Source: Pseudomonas tructae (GTDB lineage: Bacteria > Pseudomonadota > Gammaproteobacteria > Pseudomonadales > Pseudomonadaceae). Taken from it: a stretch of 64,000 nucleotides of DNA. Location of the stretch: contig NZ_CP035952.1 of the NCBI RefSeq assembly GCF_004214895.1, forward strand, positions 1,312,501 through 1,376,500, written 5' to 3'. Position numbers and translations under genes: made by a program. The notes beneath the pieces were generated by a model. That model saw only the letters and a program-made list of their open reading frames with translations, was not told where the DNA came from and did no database searches. Below are positions 1 to 10,338 of this stretch, piece by piece. Positions within the stretch are counted from its first letter, which is position 1; the number at the start of each line of letters is the position of its first letter.

Positions 1-326
1 GCTGGGTTTAGAACGTCGTGAGACAGTTCGGTCCCTATCTGCCGTGGACGTTTGAGATTTGAGAGGGGCTGCTCCTAGTACGAGAGGACCGGAGTGGACG
101 AACCTCTGGTGTTCCGGTTGTCACGCCAGTGGCATTGCCGGGTAGCTATGTTCGGAAGAGATAACCGCTGAAAGCATCTAAGCGGGAAACTTGCCTCAAG
201 ATGAGATCTCACTGGAGCCTTGAGCTCCCTGAAGGGCCGTCGAAGACTACGACGTTGATAGGTTGGGTGTGTAAGCGCTGTGAGGCGTTGAGCTAACCAA
301 TACTAATTGCCCGTGAGGCTTGACCA
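1..326 (+). rRNA. 23S ribosomal RNA, 3' end (partial)
   Basis: The first 326 bases are the 3' end of a bacterial 23S rRNA. The sarcin-ricin loop core AGTACGAGAGGACC is visible at about 77-90, and the Pseudomonas 3' terminus (GTGAGGCTTGACCA) ends near 326. The gene starts before the window. The exact mature end is placed by family knowledge and could be off by a few bases. Confidence 0.96.
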
Positions 327-469
327 TATAACACCCAAGCAATTTGACTACTCGAAAGAGCATCAGATTGCGGTGTTGTGAAGACACAAAGCCGAGAATT
401 TGTACCTCACAAACCATCACATACCCGATTCGCTGGAGTGTCTTAAACAAGACCTTCTGGCAACAGAAT
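327..469 (+). other. 23S-5S intergenic spacer of the rrn operon
   Basis: About 140 bases of AT-richer transcribed spacer separate the 23S end from the 5S gene. I see no tRNA or open frame with coding character in it. It should hold the RNase processing stems for both rRNAs. Confidence 0.8.
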
Positions 470-588
470 TTCTTGACGACCATAGAGCATTGGAACCACC
501 TGATCCCATCCCGAACTCAGCAGTGAAACGATGCATCGCCGATGGTAGTGTGGGGTTTCCCCATGTGAGAGTAGGTCATCGTCAAGAT
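470..588 (+). rRNA. rrf: 5S ribosomal RNA
   Basis: The roughly 119-base segment has the canonical Pseudomonas 5S sequence, including ACCTGATCCCATCCCGAACT and CCGATGGTAGTGTGGGG. The 5' arm TCTTGACGACC pairs with the 3' arm GGTCATCGTCAAGA to form helix I. It follows the 23S gene in the usual rrn order and is followed directly by an intrinsic terminator. The ends are set by helix I and are good to within about two bases. Confidence 0.96.
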
Positions 589-597
589 TAAATTCCG

Positions 598-632
598 AAA
601 CCCCTATCTGCGCATGCAGGTAGGGGTTTTGT
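598..632 (+). terminator. rrn operon intrinsic terminator
   Basis: The inverted repeat AACCCCTATCTGC / GCAGGTAGGGGTTTT forms an 11-13 bp stem with a GCAT loop followed by a T-rich tract. It lies about 10 bases after the 5S gene and ends the ribosomal operon. Confidence 0.9.
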
Positions 633-653
633 CTTTCTTGCGTTTGCCTCGAC

Positions 654-725
654 TGTAGGAGCGGGCTTGCCCCGCGATAGCATTCTGTCAGGCACATCGC
701 ATCGCGGGGCTAGCCCGCTCCCACC
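654..725. repeat. REP element pair
   Basis: Two copies of the Pseudomonas REP palindrome lie head to head about 20 bases apart: GTAGGAGCGGGCTTGCCCCG and its inverse ATCGCGGGGCTAGCCCGCTC. The second copy has one change (GCTAGC for GCAAGC). Such pairs are moved in trans by RAYT transposases; none is encoded here. Confidence 0.88.
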
Positions 726-805
726 AGTCTTACATCGGTTGGAATGGCCCCCTCGCGTTGACTCAGAAGTTCACTATGTCAGAGCTTGCCGACCCTCACC
801 CATCG

Positions 806-1198
806 TGACATGGGCCTGGGCCGGTCGTTGCGCCCAGGGAAGGCGAAGGGACAGGTACCGGTCAGCTCATGCAGGGTGCGCCGCAGATCCACTGCCTGAT
901 GTGGCGCGGGGACGATGTGAGGGCGTCGCTGGGGTCGTCCAGGTCGCCGAATCCAGGTCCACCTCGCCCCAGGGCGCCAGTCGCAGCTCTGGGCGTTGTA
1001 GCTCTGCAGCGGGCCGCTTGCCGATCACAGGGGGAATGTCTGGGTCCAGATACTGTAATCCCTTCGAATCGGTAGCTGACGCGCCACAGCTTGCTGCCGG
1101 GCGTTGTGACCTCAAGGCATGAACGGTGAGCGGCAGGCGCGCGATACGGCTTGTCGCGGGGTTTGGCGGTGCGGATGGCGGTGTCGGAACGATAGCCA
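806..1198 (-). pseudogene. Decayed P4-type tyrosine integrase
   Basis: Read on the minus strand, three out-of-frame pieces follow the order of P4-family integrases. The N-terminal arm-binding start (SDTAIRTAKPRDKPY, then EVTTPGSKLWRVSYRFEG) lies at about 1188-1059. A mid-catalytic piece (PELRLAPWGEVDLDSATW) lies at about 1010-940. The stretch PHIVPAPHQAVDL through LHELTG to FAFPGRNDRPRPMS lies at about 928-808. Most of the middle of the protein and the C-terminal catalytic H-x-x-R and Tyr regions are missing, and the pieces are joined by frameshifts. The remnant starts about 70 bases from the 3' end of tRNA-Leu and reads away from it, which is the normal position of such integrases. It cannot make a functional protein. 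Assignment is from motif recognition and was not aligned. Confidence 0.75.
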
Positions 1199-1200
1199 CA

Positions 1201-1230
1201 AAAAAACCGGCCATGTGGCCGGTTTCTCTG
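1201..1230 (-). terminator. Terminator downstream of tRNA-Leu
   Basis: The palindrome AAACCGGCCATGTGGCCGGTTT is preceded on the plus strand by an A run, which is a T run on the minus strand. This gives a strong intrinsic terminator for the minus-strand tRNA gene, between it and the integrase remnant. Confidence 0.8.
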
Positions 1231-1269
1231 GGTCTGAGAGGCTGGTAGAGACTCTCAGATACTGCTATT

Positions 1270-1354
1270 TGGTGCCCCGAGGGAGACTCGAACTCCCACT
1301 CCTTTCGAAAACGGATTTTGAATCCGCCGCGTCTACCAATTCCGCCATCAGGGC
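1270..1354 (-). tRNA. tRNA-Leu (anticodon CAA)
   Basis: The minus strand reads GCCCTGATGGCGGAATTGGT at the 5' end, an anticodon loop TTCAAAA (anticodon CAA), a class II variable arm, the T arm GGGAGTTCGAGTCTCCC and an encoded CCA. The 85-nt length with a long variable arm fits tRNA-Leu. Its 3' end at 1270 faces the integrase remnant, so it is the likely attachment site of the lost element. Confidence 0.95.
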
Positions 1355-1462
1355 TTGTGGCGGCGAAGTATAGAGAGACGTTTACCGTTGGTCAATCAGC
1401 TTTCATGGTCAATTTTCATCGTTTCGGCTAAACTTTGCGGCCCTGTCGAACCGAACACCATC

Positions 1463-3642
<2,180 letters not shown>

Positions 3643-3689
3643 TGTATTGTCGATCCCTAACAAGTACTGATTTGCAACTGGAGTGCTAA

Positions 3690-4025
3690 ATGAGCTTTTT
3701 GATCCCTGCCGCATACGCGGACGCTGCTGCCCCAGCCGCCGGCCCAGCCGGTACTGGCTTCGAGTGGATTTTCCTGGTCGGTTTCCTGGTCATCTTCTAC
3801 CTGATGATCTGGCGCCCGCAGGCCAAACGTGCCAAAGAGCAGAAGAACCTGCTGAGCAACCTGCAAAAAGGTGACGAAGTTGTTACCAACGGCGGCATCG
3901 CCGGCAAGATCGTCAAAGTTGCCGACGACTTCGTGGTTCTGGAAGTGTCCGACAACGTTGAGCTGAAGTTCCAGAAGGGCGCCGTAGCCGCGACCCTGCC
4001 TAAAGGCACGCTCAAAGCGATCTAA
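3690..4025 (+). CDS. yajC: Preprotein translocase subunit YajC
   Basis: YajC is a small inner-membrane partner of the SecDF complex at the Sec translocon. The 111-residue protein has one membrane segment (about residues 22-41, FEWIFLVGFLVIFYLMIWRP) after a short Ala/Pro-rich periplasmic start, then a basic cytoplasmic domain with the motif GDEVVTNGGIAGKI. CTGGAGTGCTAA before the ATG supplies the ribosome binding site. It sits between tgt and secD, the standard gammaproteobacterial order. Confidence 0.96.
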   Translation: MSFLIPAAYADAAAPAAGPAGTGFEWIFLVGFLVIFYLMIWRPQAKRAKEQKNLLSNLQKGDEVVTNGGIAGKIVKVADDFVVLEVSDNVELKFQKGAVAATLPKGTLKAI

Positions 4026-4088
4026 GTTTCAGTTTTTTACCAATCGACGGGGCGCGCAAGGCGCCCCGCGTCTTGAACGGGCGGCGTG

Positions 4089-5954
4089 ATGCTGAACAAA
4101 TACCCTCTGTGGAAATACGCACTGATCCTGGTGGTACTGGCGATCGGTTTTATTTATTCCGCTCCCAACCTCTACCCTGATGATCCGGCCGTTCAGGTCA
4201 GTGGTGCCAGTACTGCACTGCAGGTCACTCAGGCTGATCTGGACCGCGTGAGCAAAGCGCTCAACGAGTCCGGTATCCAGGTCAAGGCCGCAAGCCTTGG
4301 CGAGAAGGGCAAGGTTGGTCTGGTGCGCCTGACCAAGCAGGAAGACCAACTGCCAGCCAAGGATGTAGTGCGCAAGGCACTGGGCGACGACTATGTAGTA
4401 GCGCTCAACCTGGCCCCGACCACTCCGCAATGGCTGCGCAACCTGGGCGCAAGCCCGATGAAGCTGGGTCTGGACCTTTCCGGTGGTGTGCACTTCCTGC
4501 TTGAAGTGGACATGGACAAGGCCATGGCGGCCCGCCTGAAAGTCTACGAAGGTGAAGTCAAAAGCCTGCTGCGCAAAGAGCGCGTGCGCTACCGCAGCCT
4601 GCCGCAACAAGATGGCGGCATTCAGCTGGGCTTTTCCGACGATGCTTCCCGCGAACAGGCCCGTAGCCTGATCCGCAAGAATTTCAATGATTTCGAGTTG
4701 ACCACCACCGAGCGTAACGGCCTGTCCGTGTTGCGTCTGGCGATTACCCCGGCCAAGGTCGCGGAAATCCGTGAGTACTCGATCAAGCAGAACCTGACCA
4801 CGGTACGTAACCGCGTCAACGAGCTGGGTGTGGCCGAGCCACTGGTTCAGCGCCAGGGTGCCAACCGCATCGTGGTTGAGCTGCCAGGTGTGCAGGATAC
4901 CGCCGAAGCCAAGCGTATTCTCGGCAAGACCGCCAACCTCGAGTTCCGCCTGGGTGCAGAGCCGGGTGCCTCGAAAGCCACCACCGAAACCTTCGAGTTC
5001 CGTGAAGGCGGTCGTTCGGCTGCGGTCGAGCGTGGCCTGATCATCACCGGTGACCAGGTCACCGACGCCCAGGCCAGTTTCGACGAGCAGGGCCGCCCGC
5101 AAGTGAACATCCGTCTGGATGGTCATGGCGGCGAGCTGATGAGCCGCGCCACCCGCAGCAACGTCGGTCGCAGCATGGCGGTGATCTTCATCGAGCAGCG
5201 TCCAACCACCCGCTACGTCAAGCAGATGGTCGATGGCGTCGAGAAAGACGTTGCCGTGCAGACCTTCACCGAAGAGAAGAAGATCATCAGCCTGGCGACC
5301 ATTCAGTCGCCACTGGGCAGTCAGTTCCGTATCACCGGACTGAACGGTCAGGGCGAATCGTCGGAACTGGCCCTGCTGCTGCGTGCCGGTGGCCTGGCGG
5401 CGCCGATGTACTTTGCTGAAGAGCGCACCATTGGCCCGAGTCTGGGTGCCGACAACATCACCAAGGGTATCGATGCATCCCTGTGGGGCATGCTGTTCGT
5501 TTCGCTGTTCATCATGGCCATCTACCGCTTCTTCGGCCTGATCGCCACCATTGCCCTGGCCGGTAACATGGTCATGCTGCTGGCGCTGATGTCCTTGCTG
5601 GGTGCGACGCTGACCCTGCCAGGTATCGCCGGTATCGTTCTGACCATGGGTATGGCCGTGGACGCCAACGTGCTGATCTTCTCGCGGATTCGCGAAGAGC
5701 TGGCCAATGGCATGTCGGTGCAACGCGCCATCCACGAAGGTTTCAACCGTGCCTACACGGCGATTGTCGACGCCAACCTGACCACCTTGCTGGTCGGCGG
5801 CATCCTCTTCGCCATGGGGACCGGGCCGGTCAAGGGCTTCGCGGTTACCATGTCCCTCGGGATTTTCACCTCGATGTTCACCGCCGTCATGGTGACCCGC
5901 GCAATGGTCAACCTGACCTGCGGCGGGCGTGATATCAAGAAGCTGTGGGTTTAA
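4089..5954 (+). CDS. secD: Protein translocase subunit SecD
   Basis: SecD is an RND-family membrane protein that, with SecF, uses the proton motive force to help pull preproteins through SecYEG. The 621-residue protein has an N-terminal membrane helix (about 9-26), a large periplasmic region with the conserved LGLDLSGGVHFLLEVDM, and a C-terminal bundle of five helices from about residue 455. ATG 4089 (MLNKYPLWKY) is chosen; an in-frame GTG directly before it at 4086 is the alternative. The 60-base gap after yajC holds a GC-rich hairpin (about 4049-4067) without a T tract. Confidence 0.96.
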   Translation: MLNKYPLWKYALILVVLAIGFIYSAPNLYPDDPAVQVSGASTALQVTQADLDRVSKALNESGIQVKAASLGEKGKVGLVRLTKQEDQLPAKDVVRKALGDDYVVALNLAPTTPQWLRNLGASPMKLGLDLSGGVHFLLEVDMDKAMAARLKVYEGEVKSLLRKERVRYRSLPQQDGGIQLGFSDDASREQARSLIRKNFNDFELTTTERNGLSVLRLAITPAKVAEIREYSIKQNLTTVRNRVNELGVAEPLVQRQGANRIVVELPGVQDTAEAKRILGKTANLEFRLGAEPGASKATTETFEFREGGRSAAVERGLIITGDQVTDAQASFDEQGRPQVNIRLDGHGGELMSRATRSNVGRSMAVIFIEQRPTTRYVKQMVDGVEKDVAVQTFTEEKKIISLATIQSPLGSQFRITGLNGQGESSELALLLRAGGLAAPMYFAEERTIGPSLGADNITKGIDASLWGMLFVSLFIMAIYRFFGLIATIALAGNMVMLLALMSLLGATLTLPGIAGIVLTMGMAVDANVLIFSRIREELANGMSVQRAIHEGFNRAYTAIVDANLTTLLVGGILFAMGTGPVKGFAVTMSLGIFTSMFTAVMVTRAMVNLTCGGRDIKKLWV

Positions 5955-5963
5955 GGGGCTGCC

Positions 5964-6875
5964 ATGTTACGTACCATCAACTTCATGGGTGTGCGCAACC
6001 TTGCGTTCGGCATCACCCTGCTTCTGACTGTGCTGGCGTTGTTCAGCTGGTTCTACAAGGGTCTGAACTTCGGCCTGGACTTCACCGGCGGTACGCTCAT
6101 CGAGCTGACCTACGAGCGTCCGGCCAACCTCGGCGAGGTACGTGAGCAGCTGGTCAAGGCCGGCTTCCAGGATGCCGTGGTGCAGAGCTTCGGTGCTACC
6201 ACCGACCTGCTGGTGCGCATGCCGGGCGATGACCCGCTGCTGGGCAACCGTGTCTCCGAGGCGCTGCAGAAGGTCAGCACCGACAACCCGGCCGTGGTCA
6301 AGCGTGTCGAGTTCGTTGGCCCACAGGTGGGTGAAGAGCTGCGCGACCAGGGCGGCCTGGGCATGCTGCTGGCCCTGGGCGGCATCATGATCTACCTGGC
6401 CTTCCGCTTTCAGTGGAAGTTCGCCCTGGGTGCGATCCTGTCGCTGATCCACGACGTTGTCGTGACCATGGGTATCCTTTCGTTCTTCCAGATCACCTTC
6501 GACCTGACGGTGCTGGCGGCAGTATTGGCGATCATCGGTTACTCGCTCAACGACACCATTGTCGTGTTCGACCGGGTTCGTGAGAACTTCCGGGTGCTGC
6601 GCAAGGCTTCGTTGATCGAGAACATCAACATCTCGACCACCCAGACCCTGCTGCGCACTGTCGCGACCTCGGTATCGACCTTGCTGGCCATTGCCGCGCT
6701 GCTGTTCTTCGGTGGTGACAACCTGTGGGGCTTCTCCCTGGCACTGTTCATCGGTGTCATGGCCGGTACCTACTCGTCGATCTACATCGCCAACGTGGTG
6801 CTGATCTGGCTGAACCTGAACAGCGAAGACCTGATCCCGACGGTGAAAGCCGAGGGTGTGGACGACCGCCCATAA
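5964..6875 (+). CDS. secF: Protein translocase subunit SecF
   Basis: SecF pairs with SecD. The 303-residue protein has the expected six membrane helices and the family motif FKGLNFGLDFTGGTLIEL just after the first helix, with the conserved GYSLNDTIVVFDRVREN segment near residue 195. It starts nine bases after the secD stop behind AAGGGGCTGCC. An intrinsic terminator follows, so secF ends the yajC-secDF unit. Confidence 0.97.
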   Translation: MLRTINFMGVRNLAFGITLLLTVLALFSWFYKGLNFGLDFTGGTLIELTYERPANLGEVREQLVKAGFQDAVVQSFGATTDLLVRMPGDDPLLGNRVSEALQKVSTDNPAVVKRVEFVGPQVGEELRDQGGLGMLLALGGIMIYLAFRFQWKFALGAILSLIHDVVVTMGILSFFQITFDLTVLAAVLAIIGYSLNDTIVVFDRVRENFRVLRKASLIENINISTTQTLLRTVATSVSTLLAIAALLFFGGDNLWGFSLALFIGVMAGTYSSIYIANVVLIWLNLNSEDLIPTVKAEGVDDRP

Positions 6876-6903
6876 GGGGTTTTCCCACGCTGTTGGTCGT
6901 ACA

Positions 6904-6937
6904 AAGGGCGCGAGTGTTGAACTCGCGCCTTTTTTTA
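6904..6937 (+). terminator. Terminator after secF
   Basis: The inverted repeat GGCGCGAGT / ACTCGCGCC with a GTTGA loop is followed by seven Ts. It separates the sec operon from the next gene. Confidence 0.92.
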
Positions 6938-6994
6938 TGCTCCAAGGCAGGGAGAAGGCGGGCTGTGTCCCGCAGGTACGATCAGGAGGTTCAC

Positions 6995-7543
6995 GTGAAC
7001 AAGTCGATGCTGGTGGGTGCGGTTCTGGGTGCTGTCGGTGTAACCGCCGGAGGTGCTGTTGCCACCTACAGCCTGGTCAAGGGTGGGCCGGAGTACGCCG
7101 AGGTGTTGGCGGTGCAACCGGTCAAACAGACCGTCAAGACGCCACGGGAAGTGTGCAAGGATGTCACGGTGACGCGTCAGGCGCCGGTCAAAGACCAGCA
7201 CCAGATTGCCGGTACCGTGGTCGGTGCGTTGGCAGGCGGCTTGCTGGGGAATCAGATTGGCGGCGGTACCGGTAAGAAGATCGCTACCGTGGCCGGTGCG
7301 GTCGGTGGTGGCTACGCTGGTAACAAGGTGCAGGAAGGCATGCAGGAGCGTGATACCTACACCACCACGCAAACCCGCTGCAACACGGTCAACGACCTGA
7401 GTGAGAAGGTTGTCGGGTATGACGTGAAGTATTCGATCGGCGACAAGGTCGGTCAGGTGCGCATGGACCGTGACCCGGGCGCGCAGATTCCGCTGGATAA
7501 AGAGGGCAAGCTGGTACTGAGCCAGGCCCAGCCCGGCCAGTAA
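6995..7543 (+). CDS. Glycine-zipper 2TM domain envelope protein (YcfJ-like)
   Basis: The 182-residue protein has an N-terminal hydrophobic segment (about residues 5-26, no lipobox Cys) and a central glycine zipper (GTVVGALAGGLLGNQIGGGT, then AGAVGGGYAGNKV) of the 17-kDa surface-antigen type, flanked by two Cys (CKDVTV and TRCNTV) that could form a disulfide. Relatives are small envelope-associated proteins of poorly defined function, so only a periplasmic or membrane-anchored location is inferred. The GTG at 6995 is preceded by a strong AGGAGG at 6985-6990. It is monocistronic, bounded by terminators on both sides. Confidence 0.85.
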   Translation: MNKSMLVGAVLGAVGVTAGGAVATYSLVKGGPEYAEVLAVQPVKQTVKTPREVCKDVTVTRQAPVKDQHQIAGTVVGALAGGLLGNQIGGGTGKKIATVAGAVGGGYAGNKVQEGMQERDTYTTTQTRCNTVNDLSEKVVGYDVKYSIGDKVGQVRMDRDPGAQIPLDKEGKLVLSQAQPGQ

Positions 7544-7551
7544 CCCTACCT

Positions 7552-7622
7552 GGTAGGAGCGGGCTTGCCCCGCGATTGCGATCTGTCAGTCGCATCGCAT
7601 CGCGGGGCAAGCCCGCTCCCAC
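7552..7622. repeat. REP element pair
   Basis: Two inverted REP copies (GGAGCGGGCTTGCCCCGCGA and its inverse) are separated by about 20 bases. They lie between the converging glycine-zipper gene and suhB. Confidence 0.9.
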
Positions 7623-7632
7623 GCAAGCCCAT

Positions 7633-7662
7633 AAAAAAAGCACCCCGAGGGGTGCTTTTTGT
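7633..7662. terminator. Bidirectional terminator between converging genes
   Basis: AGCACCCC / GGGGTGCT has A7 before it and T5 after it, so the hairpin can end transcription from both sides: the glycine-zipper gene on plus and suhB on minus. Confidence 0.9.
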
Positions 7663-7675
7663 GCCTGATCGAAAC

Positions 7676-8494
7676 TCAGCGTTTGATCGAGGCAGGCAGG
7701 TGCGGCTGGATAGCGGTCAGAACAGCCTTGAAGCACTTGGTGTTGCCGGCAACGATGTGACCCTTCTCGAGGAAGTCGTGGCCGCCGGTGAAGTCGCTCA
7801 CCAGGCCACCTGCTTCCTGGATCAGCAGGACGCCTGCAGCCATGTCCCATTCCGATAGGCCCGATTCCCAGAAGGCATCGAAGCGACCGGCGGCTACATA
7901 GGCCAGGTCCAGGCTGGCAGCGCCGGCGCGGCGAATGCCGGCGGTCTGGCCAACCAGGGCGCGGAACATGCCCAGGTAGTTGTCCAGGTCAGCCAGCTGG
8001 TTGTCGCGGAACGGGAAGCCGGTACCCAGCAGGGCGCCTTCCAGGCTGGTGCGCGAGCTGACGCGCAGGCGGCGGCCATTGAGCTGGGCACCACGGCCAC
8101 GGCTGGCGGTGAATTCTTCCTGGCGGACAGGGTCCAGCACCACGGCGTGCTCAAGGCGGCCACGGTATTTGCAGGCAATGCTGACGGCGAAGTGTGGAAC
8201 GCCACGCAGGAAGTTGGTGGTACCGTCCAGAGGGTCGATGATCCACTCGTAGTCCTTGCCTTCTTCGCCGCTGCCGGCATGCAGGCCAGTCTCTTCACCA
8301 CGGATGGTGTGGTTCGGGTATGCCTTGCGCAGGGCGTCGACGATCATTTTCTCGGCGGCGCGATCAACCTCGGAGACGTAGTCTTTGGCGTCCTTCTCAT
8401 CAACCTTGATGGTATCCAGGCGTTCGATGGAGCGGAAAATCAGTTCACTGGCGCTGCGAGCGGCGCGCAGCGCGATATTCAGCATAGGCTGCAT
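7676..8494 (-). CDS. suhB: Inositol-1-monophosphatase SuhB
   Basis: SuhB belongs to the Mg2+-dependent inositol monophosphatase family. In enteric bacteria it also acts in rRNA antitermination with NusA/RNA polymerase, and in P. aeruginosa it affects virulence regulation. The 272-residue protein shows the metal-binding motif DPLDGTTNFLRGVPHF near residue 85, GEETG upstream of it, and SEWDMAAGVLLIQEAGG near 215. ATG 8494 (MQPMLNIALRAARS) is preferred over an upstream in-frame start because family similarity begins there. It diverges from trmJ; the 150-base gap should hold both promoters. Confidence 0.95.
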   Translation of the reverse strand: MQPMLNIALRAARSASELIFRSIERLDTIKVDEKDAKDYVSEVDRAAEKMIVDALRKAYPNHTIRGEETGLHAGSGEEGKDYEWIIDPLDGTTNFLRGVPHFAVSIACKYRGRLEHAVVLDPVRQEEFTASRGRGAQLNGRRLRVSSRTSLEGALLGTGFPFRDNQLADLDNYLGMFRALVGQTAGIRRAGAASLDLAYVAAGRFDAFWESGLSEWDMAAGVLLIQEAGGLVSDFTGGHDFLEKGHIVAGNTKCFKAVLTAIQPHLPASIKR

Positions 8495-8644
8495 GGGCGT
8501 TTCACCTGGGGATGTTAAAGAATAAAGCCGCACATTCTAGCAGAAAACTTTCTTCGCAGAAGTGTGAGATTTGCTTTCGTGGCGTTACGCTGGTCGCTTA
8601 TGTAAGATTTACTCCCCCTTTCCCGCGTCTGTGAGCACTTCGCC

Positions 8645-9403
8645 TTGCTGCAAAATATTCGTGTTGTTCTGGTCAATACCAGCCACCCCGGCAATATCGG
8701 CGGCGCTGCGCGTGCCATGAAAAACATGGGCTTGTCGCGCCTGGTGCTGGTCGATCCGCAGCATTTCCCTTCGCCTGAGGCCGATGCCCGTGCGTCGGGT
8801 GCCGATGACGTGCTAGCCGGTGCGCAAGTGGTCGCCACCCTCGAAGAGGCGTTGGTCGGTTGCAACCTGGTGCTTGGCACCAGTGCTCGCGAGCGGCGTA
8901 TCCCTTGGCCGTTGGTCGATCCGCGCGAGTGCGCCAGCAAGGTCATTGAGCATGCCGCCCAAGGCGAGGAGATTGCCCTGGTGTTTGGTCGCGAGCACGC
9001 TGGCCTGACCAACGAAGAGCTGCAGCGTTGCCACTTTCATGTGCACATCCCCTCGAACCCGGACTTCAGCTCGCTGAACCTCGGTGCTGCGGTGCAGGTG
9101 CTGGCCTATGAAGTGCGCATGGCCTGGCTGGCGCTGGAAGGTCAGGCGTCGCCGACGGAAACTGTCGACAGCGGCGAGCTGGCGACCATGGATGAAATGG
9201 AGCTGTTTTACGAGCACCTGGAAAAGACCCTGGTCGATATCGGTTTTCTCGACCCGCAGAAACCCAAGCACCTGATGCCGCGCCTGCGTCGCCTGTACGG
9301 GCGCAGCTCGGTCGATCGTTCGGAATTGAATATTTTGCGCGGCATTCTTACGGAAACCCAGAAAGCGGCCCGTGGCGAACCGCATAAGCGGAAGGATCAA
9401 TAG
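8645..9403 (+). CDS. trmJ: tRNA (cytidine/uridine-2'-O-)-methyltransferase TrmJ
   Basis: TrmJ methylates the 2'-O of residue 32 in several tRNAs using SAM. The 252-residue protein has the SPOUT fold hallmarks: N-terminal VVLVNTSHPGNIGGAARAMKNMG, the knot segments ALVFGREHAGLTNEEL (about 115-130) and IPSNPDFSSLNLGAAVQV (about 138-155), plus a C-terminal helical extension. The only start that keeps the conserved N-terminus is TTG at 8645, with a weak upstream purine stretch. It ends one base before the cysE ATG (TAGATG), so the two genes are coupled. Confidence 0.95.
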   Translation: MLQNIRVVLVNTSHPGNIGGAARAMKNMGLSRLVLVDPQHFPSPEADARASGADDVLAGAQVVATLEEALVGCNLVLGTSARERRIPWPLVDPRECASKVIEHAAQGEEIALVFGREHAGLTNEELQRCHFHVHIPSNPDFSSLNLGAAVQVLAYEVRMAWLALEGQASPTETVDSGELATMDEMELFYEHLEKTLVDIGFLDPQKPKHLMPRLRRLYGRSSVDRSELNILRGILTETQKAARGEPHKRKDQ

Positions 9404-10186
9404 ATGTTCGAGCGTCTGCGTGAAGATATCCAGAGCGTTTTCCACCGTGACCCGGCGGCGCGCAATGCCTTTGAAGTGCTGACCTGCTATCCGGGCATGC
9501 ATGCGATCTGGCTGCATCGCGCAGCGCACGCCTTGTGGGTGCGGGACTGGAAATGGCTGGCGCGGTTGGTGTCGAACTTCGGCCGCTGGCTGACCGGTAT
9601 CGAGATTCACCCGGGGGCCAAGGTTGGCCGGCGCTTTTTCATTGACCATGGCATGGGGATTGTCATTGGCGAAACCGCCGAGATCGGCGACGACGTCACC
9701 CTGTACCAGGGCGTGACCCTGGGTGGCACCACCTGGAACAAAGGCAAGCGCCATCCGACCCTGGAGGACGGAGTGGTGGTCGGCGCCGGGGCCAAGGTGC
9801 TGGGCCCGTTCACCGTCGGTGCCGGGGCCAAGATCGGTTCCAACGCAGTGGTCACCAAGGCCGTGCCTGCAGGGGCCACGGCTGTTGGTATTCCGGGGCG
9901 GATCATCGTCAAGAGCGATGCCGAAGTGGAGGCCAGGCGCAAGGCCATGGCCGAGAAGATCGGCTTCGATGCCTACGGCGTCAGCGAAGACATGCCCGAC
10001 CCGGTTGCCCGCGCCATTGGTCAGTTGCTCGACCACCTTCAAGCCGTCGATGGCCGCCTGGAAGACATGTGTGGTGCACTGAAGAACCTGGGCAGCGACT
10101 ACTGCGCCAAAGAACTACCAGCGCTGCGCGAAGAGGACTTCGCCGAAATCAAGGACGAAGCCCGTAGCGACGCGTCGACGCATTGA
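9404..10186 (+). CDS. cysE: Serine O-acetyltransferase
   Basis: CysE acetylates L-serine with acetyl-CoA to O-acetylserine, the precursor of cysteine. The 260-residue protein has an N-terminal helical domain followed by a left-handed beta-helix of hexapeptide repeats (about residues 65-180), with [21 protein letters not shown] and the catalytic-loop region [21 protein letters not shown]. It lies just upstream of iscR, so sulfur acquisition adjoins Fe-S assembly. An intrinsic terminator follows. Confidence 0.95.
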   Translation: MFERLREDIQSVFHRDPAARNAFEVLTCYPGMHAIWLHRAAHALWVRDWKWLARLVSNFGRWLTGIEIHPGAKVGRRFFIDHGMGIVIGETAEIGDDVTLYQGVTLGGTTWNKGKRHPTLEDGVVVGAGAKVLGPFTVGAGAKIGSNAVVTKAVPAGATAVGIPGRIIVKSDAEVEARRKAMAEKIGFDAYGVSEDMPDPVARAIGQLLDHLQAVDGRLEDMCGALKNLGSDYCAKELPALREEDFAEIKDEARSDASTH

Positions 10187-10190
10187 CAGA

Positions 10191-10222
10191 AGGGGCGTGC
10201 GCAAGCGCCCCTTAGTTTGCTA
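10191..10222 (+). terminator. Terminator after cysE
   Basis: The inverted repeat AGGGGCG / GCGCCCCT (at about 10193-10214) is followed by TAGTTT. It ends the trmJ-cysE unit before the isc promoter. Confidence 0.75.
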
Positions 10223-10270
10223 TCATTCGGCCGCCCTCTTGCGGTAAACCCGACTAAAGCACTAGGTCTT

Positions 10271-10303
10271 ATAGTTGACTTAAATGCTCGGGAATAGCAT
10301 ACT
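10271..10303 (+). promoter_or_regulatory. isc promoter with IscR type 1-like operator
   Basis: The 25-base block at 10271-10295 (halves ATAGTTGACT and ATGCTCGGGAAT) closely matches the [2Fe-2S]-IscR type 1 site known upstream of E. coli iscR. A -35 TTGACT (10275-10280) and a -10-like CATACT (10298-10303) with a 17-base spacer lie in and beside it, so bound IscR would block RNA polymerase. The repressor role is known for the family; binding here is inferred from the match. Confidence 0.8.
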
Positions 10304-10338
10304 CGCTCCCATTCCGAAACCCGTGGTACCTACTAGCC

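Noticed and set aside
727..805. Search for the second attachment repeat of the lost element (copy of the tRNA-Leu 3' end)
   Set aside because: No copy of the tRNA 3' terminal sequence was seen between the REP pair and the integrase remnant.
867..1214. Open minus-strand frame of 115 codons taken as an intact small gene
   Set aside because: Only part of it matches integrase sequence; the rest of the integrase similarity lies in other frames, so it is a fragment of a pseudogene and not a gene.
4049..4067. GC-rich hairpin between yajC and secD considered as a terminator
   Set aside because: No T tract follows, the gap is only 60 bases and the genes belong to one conserved operon.
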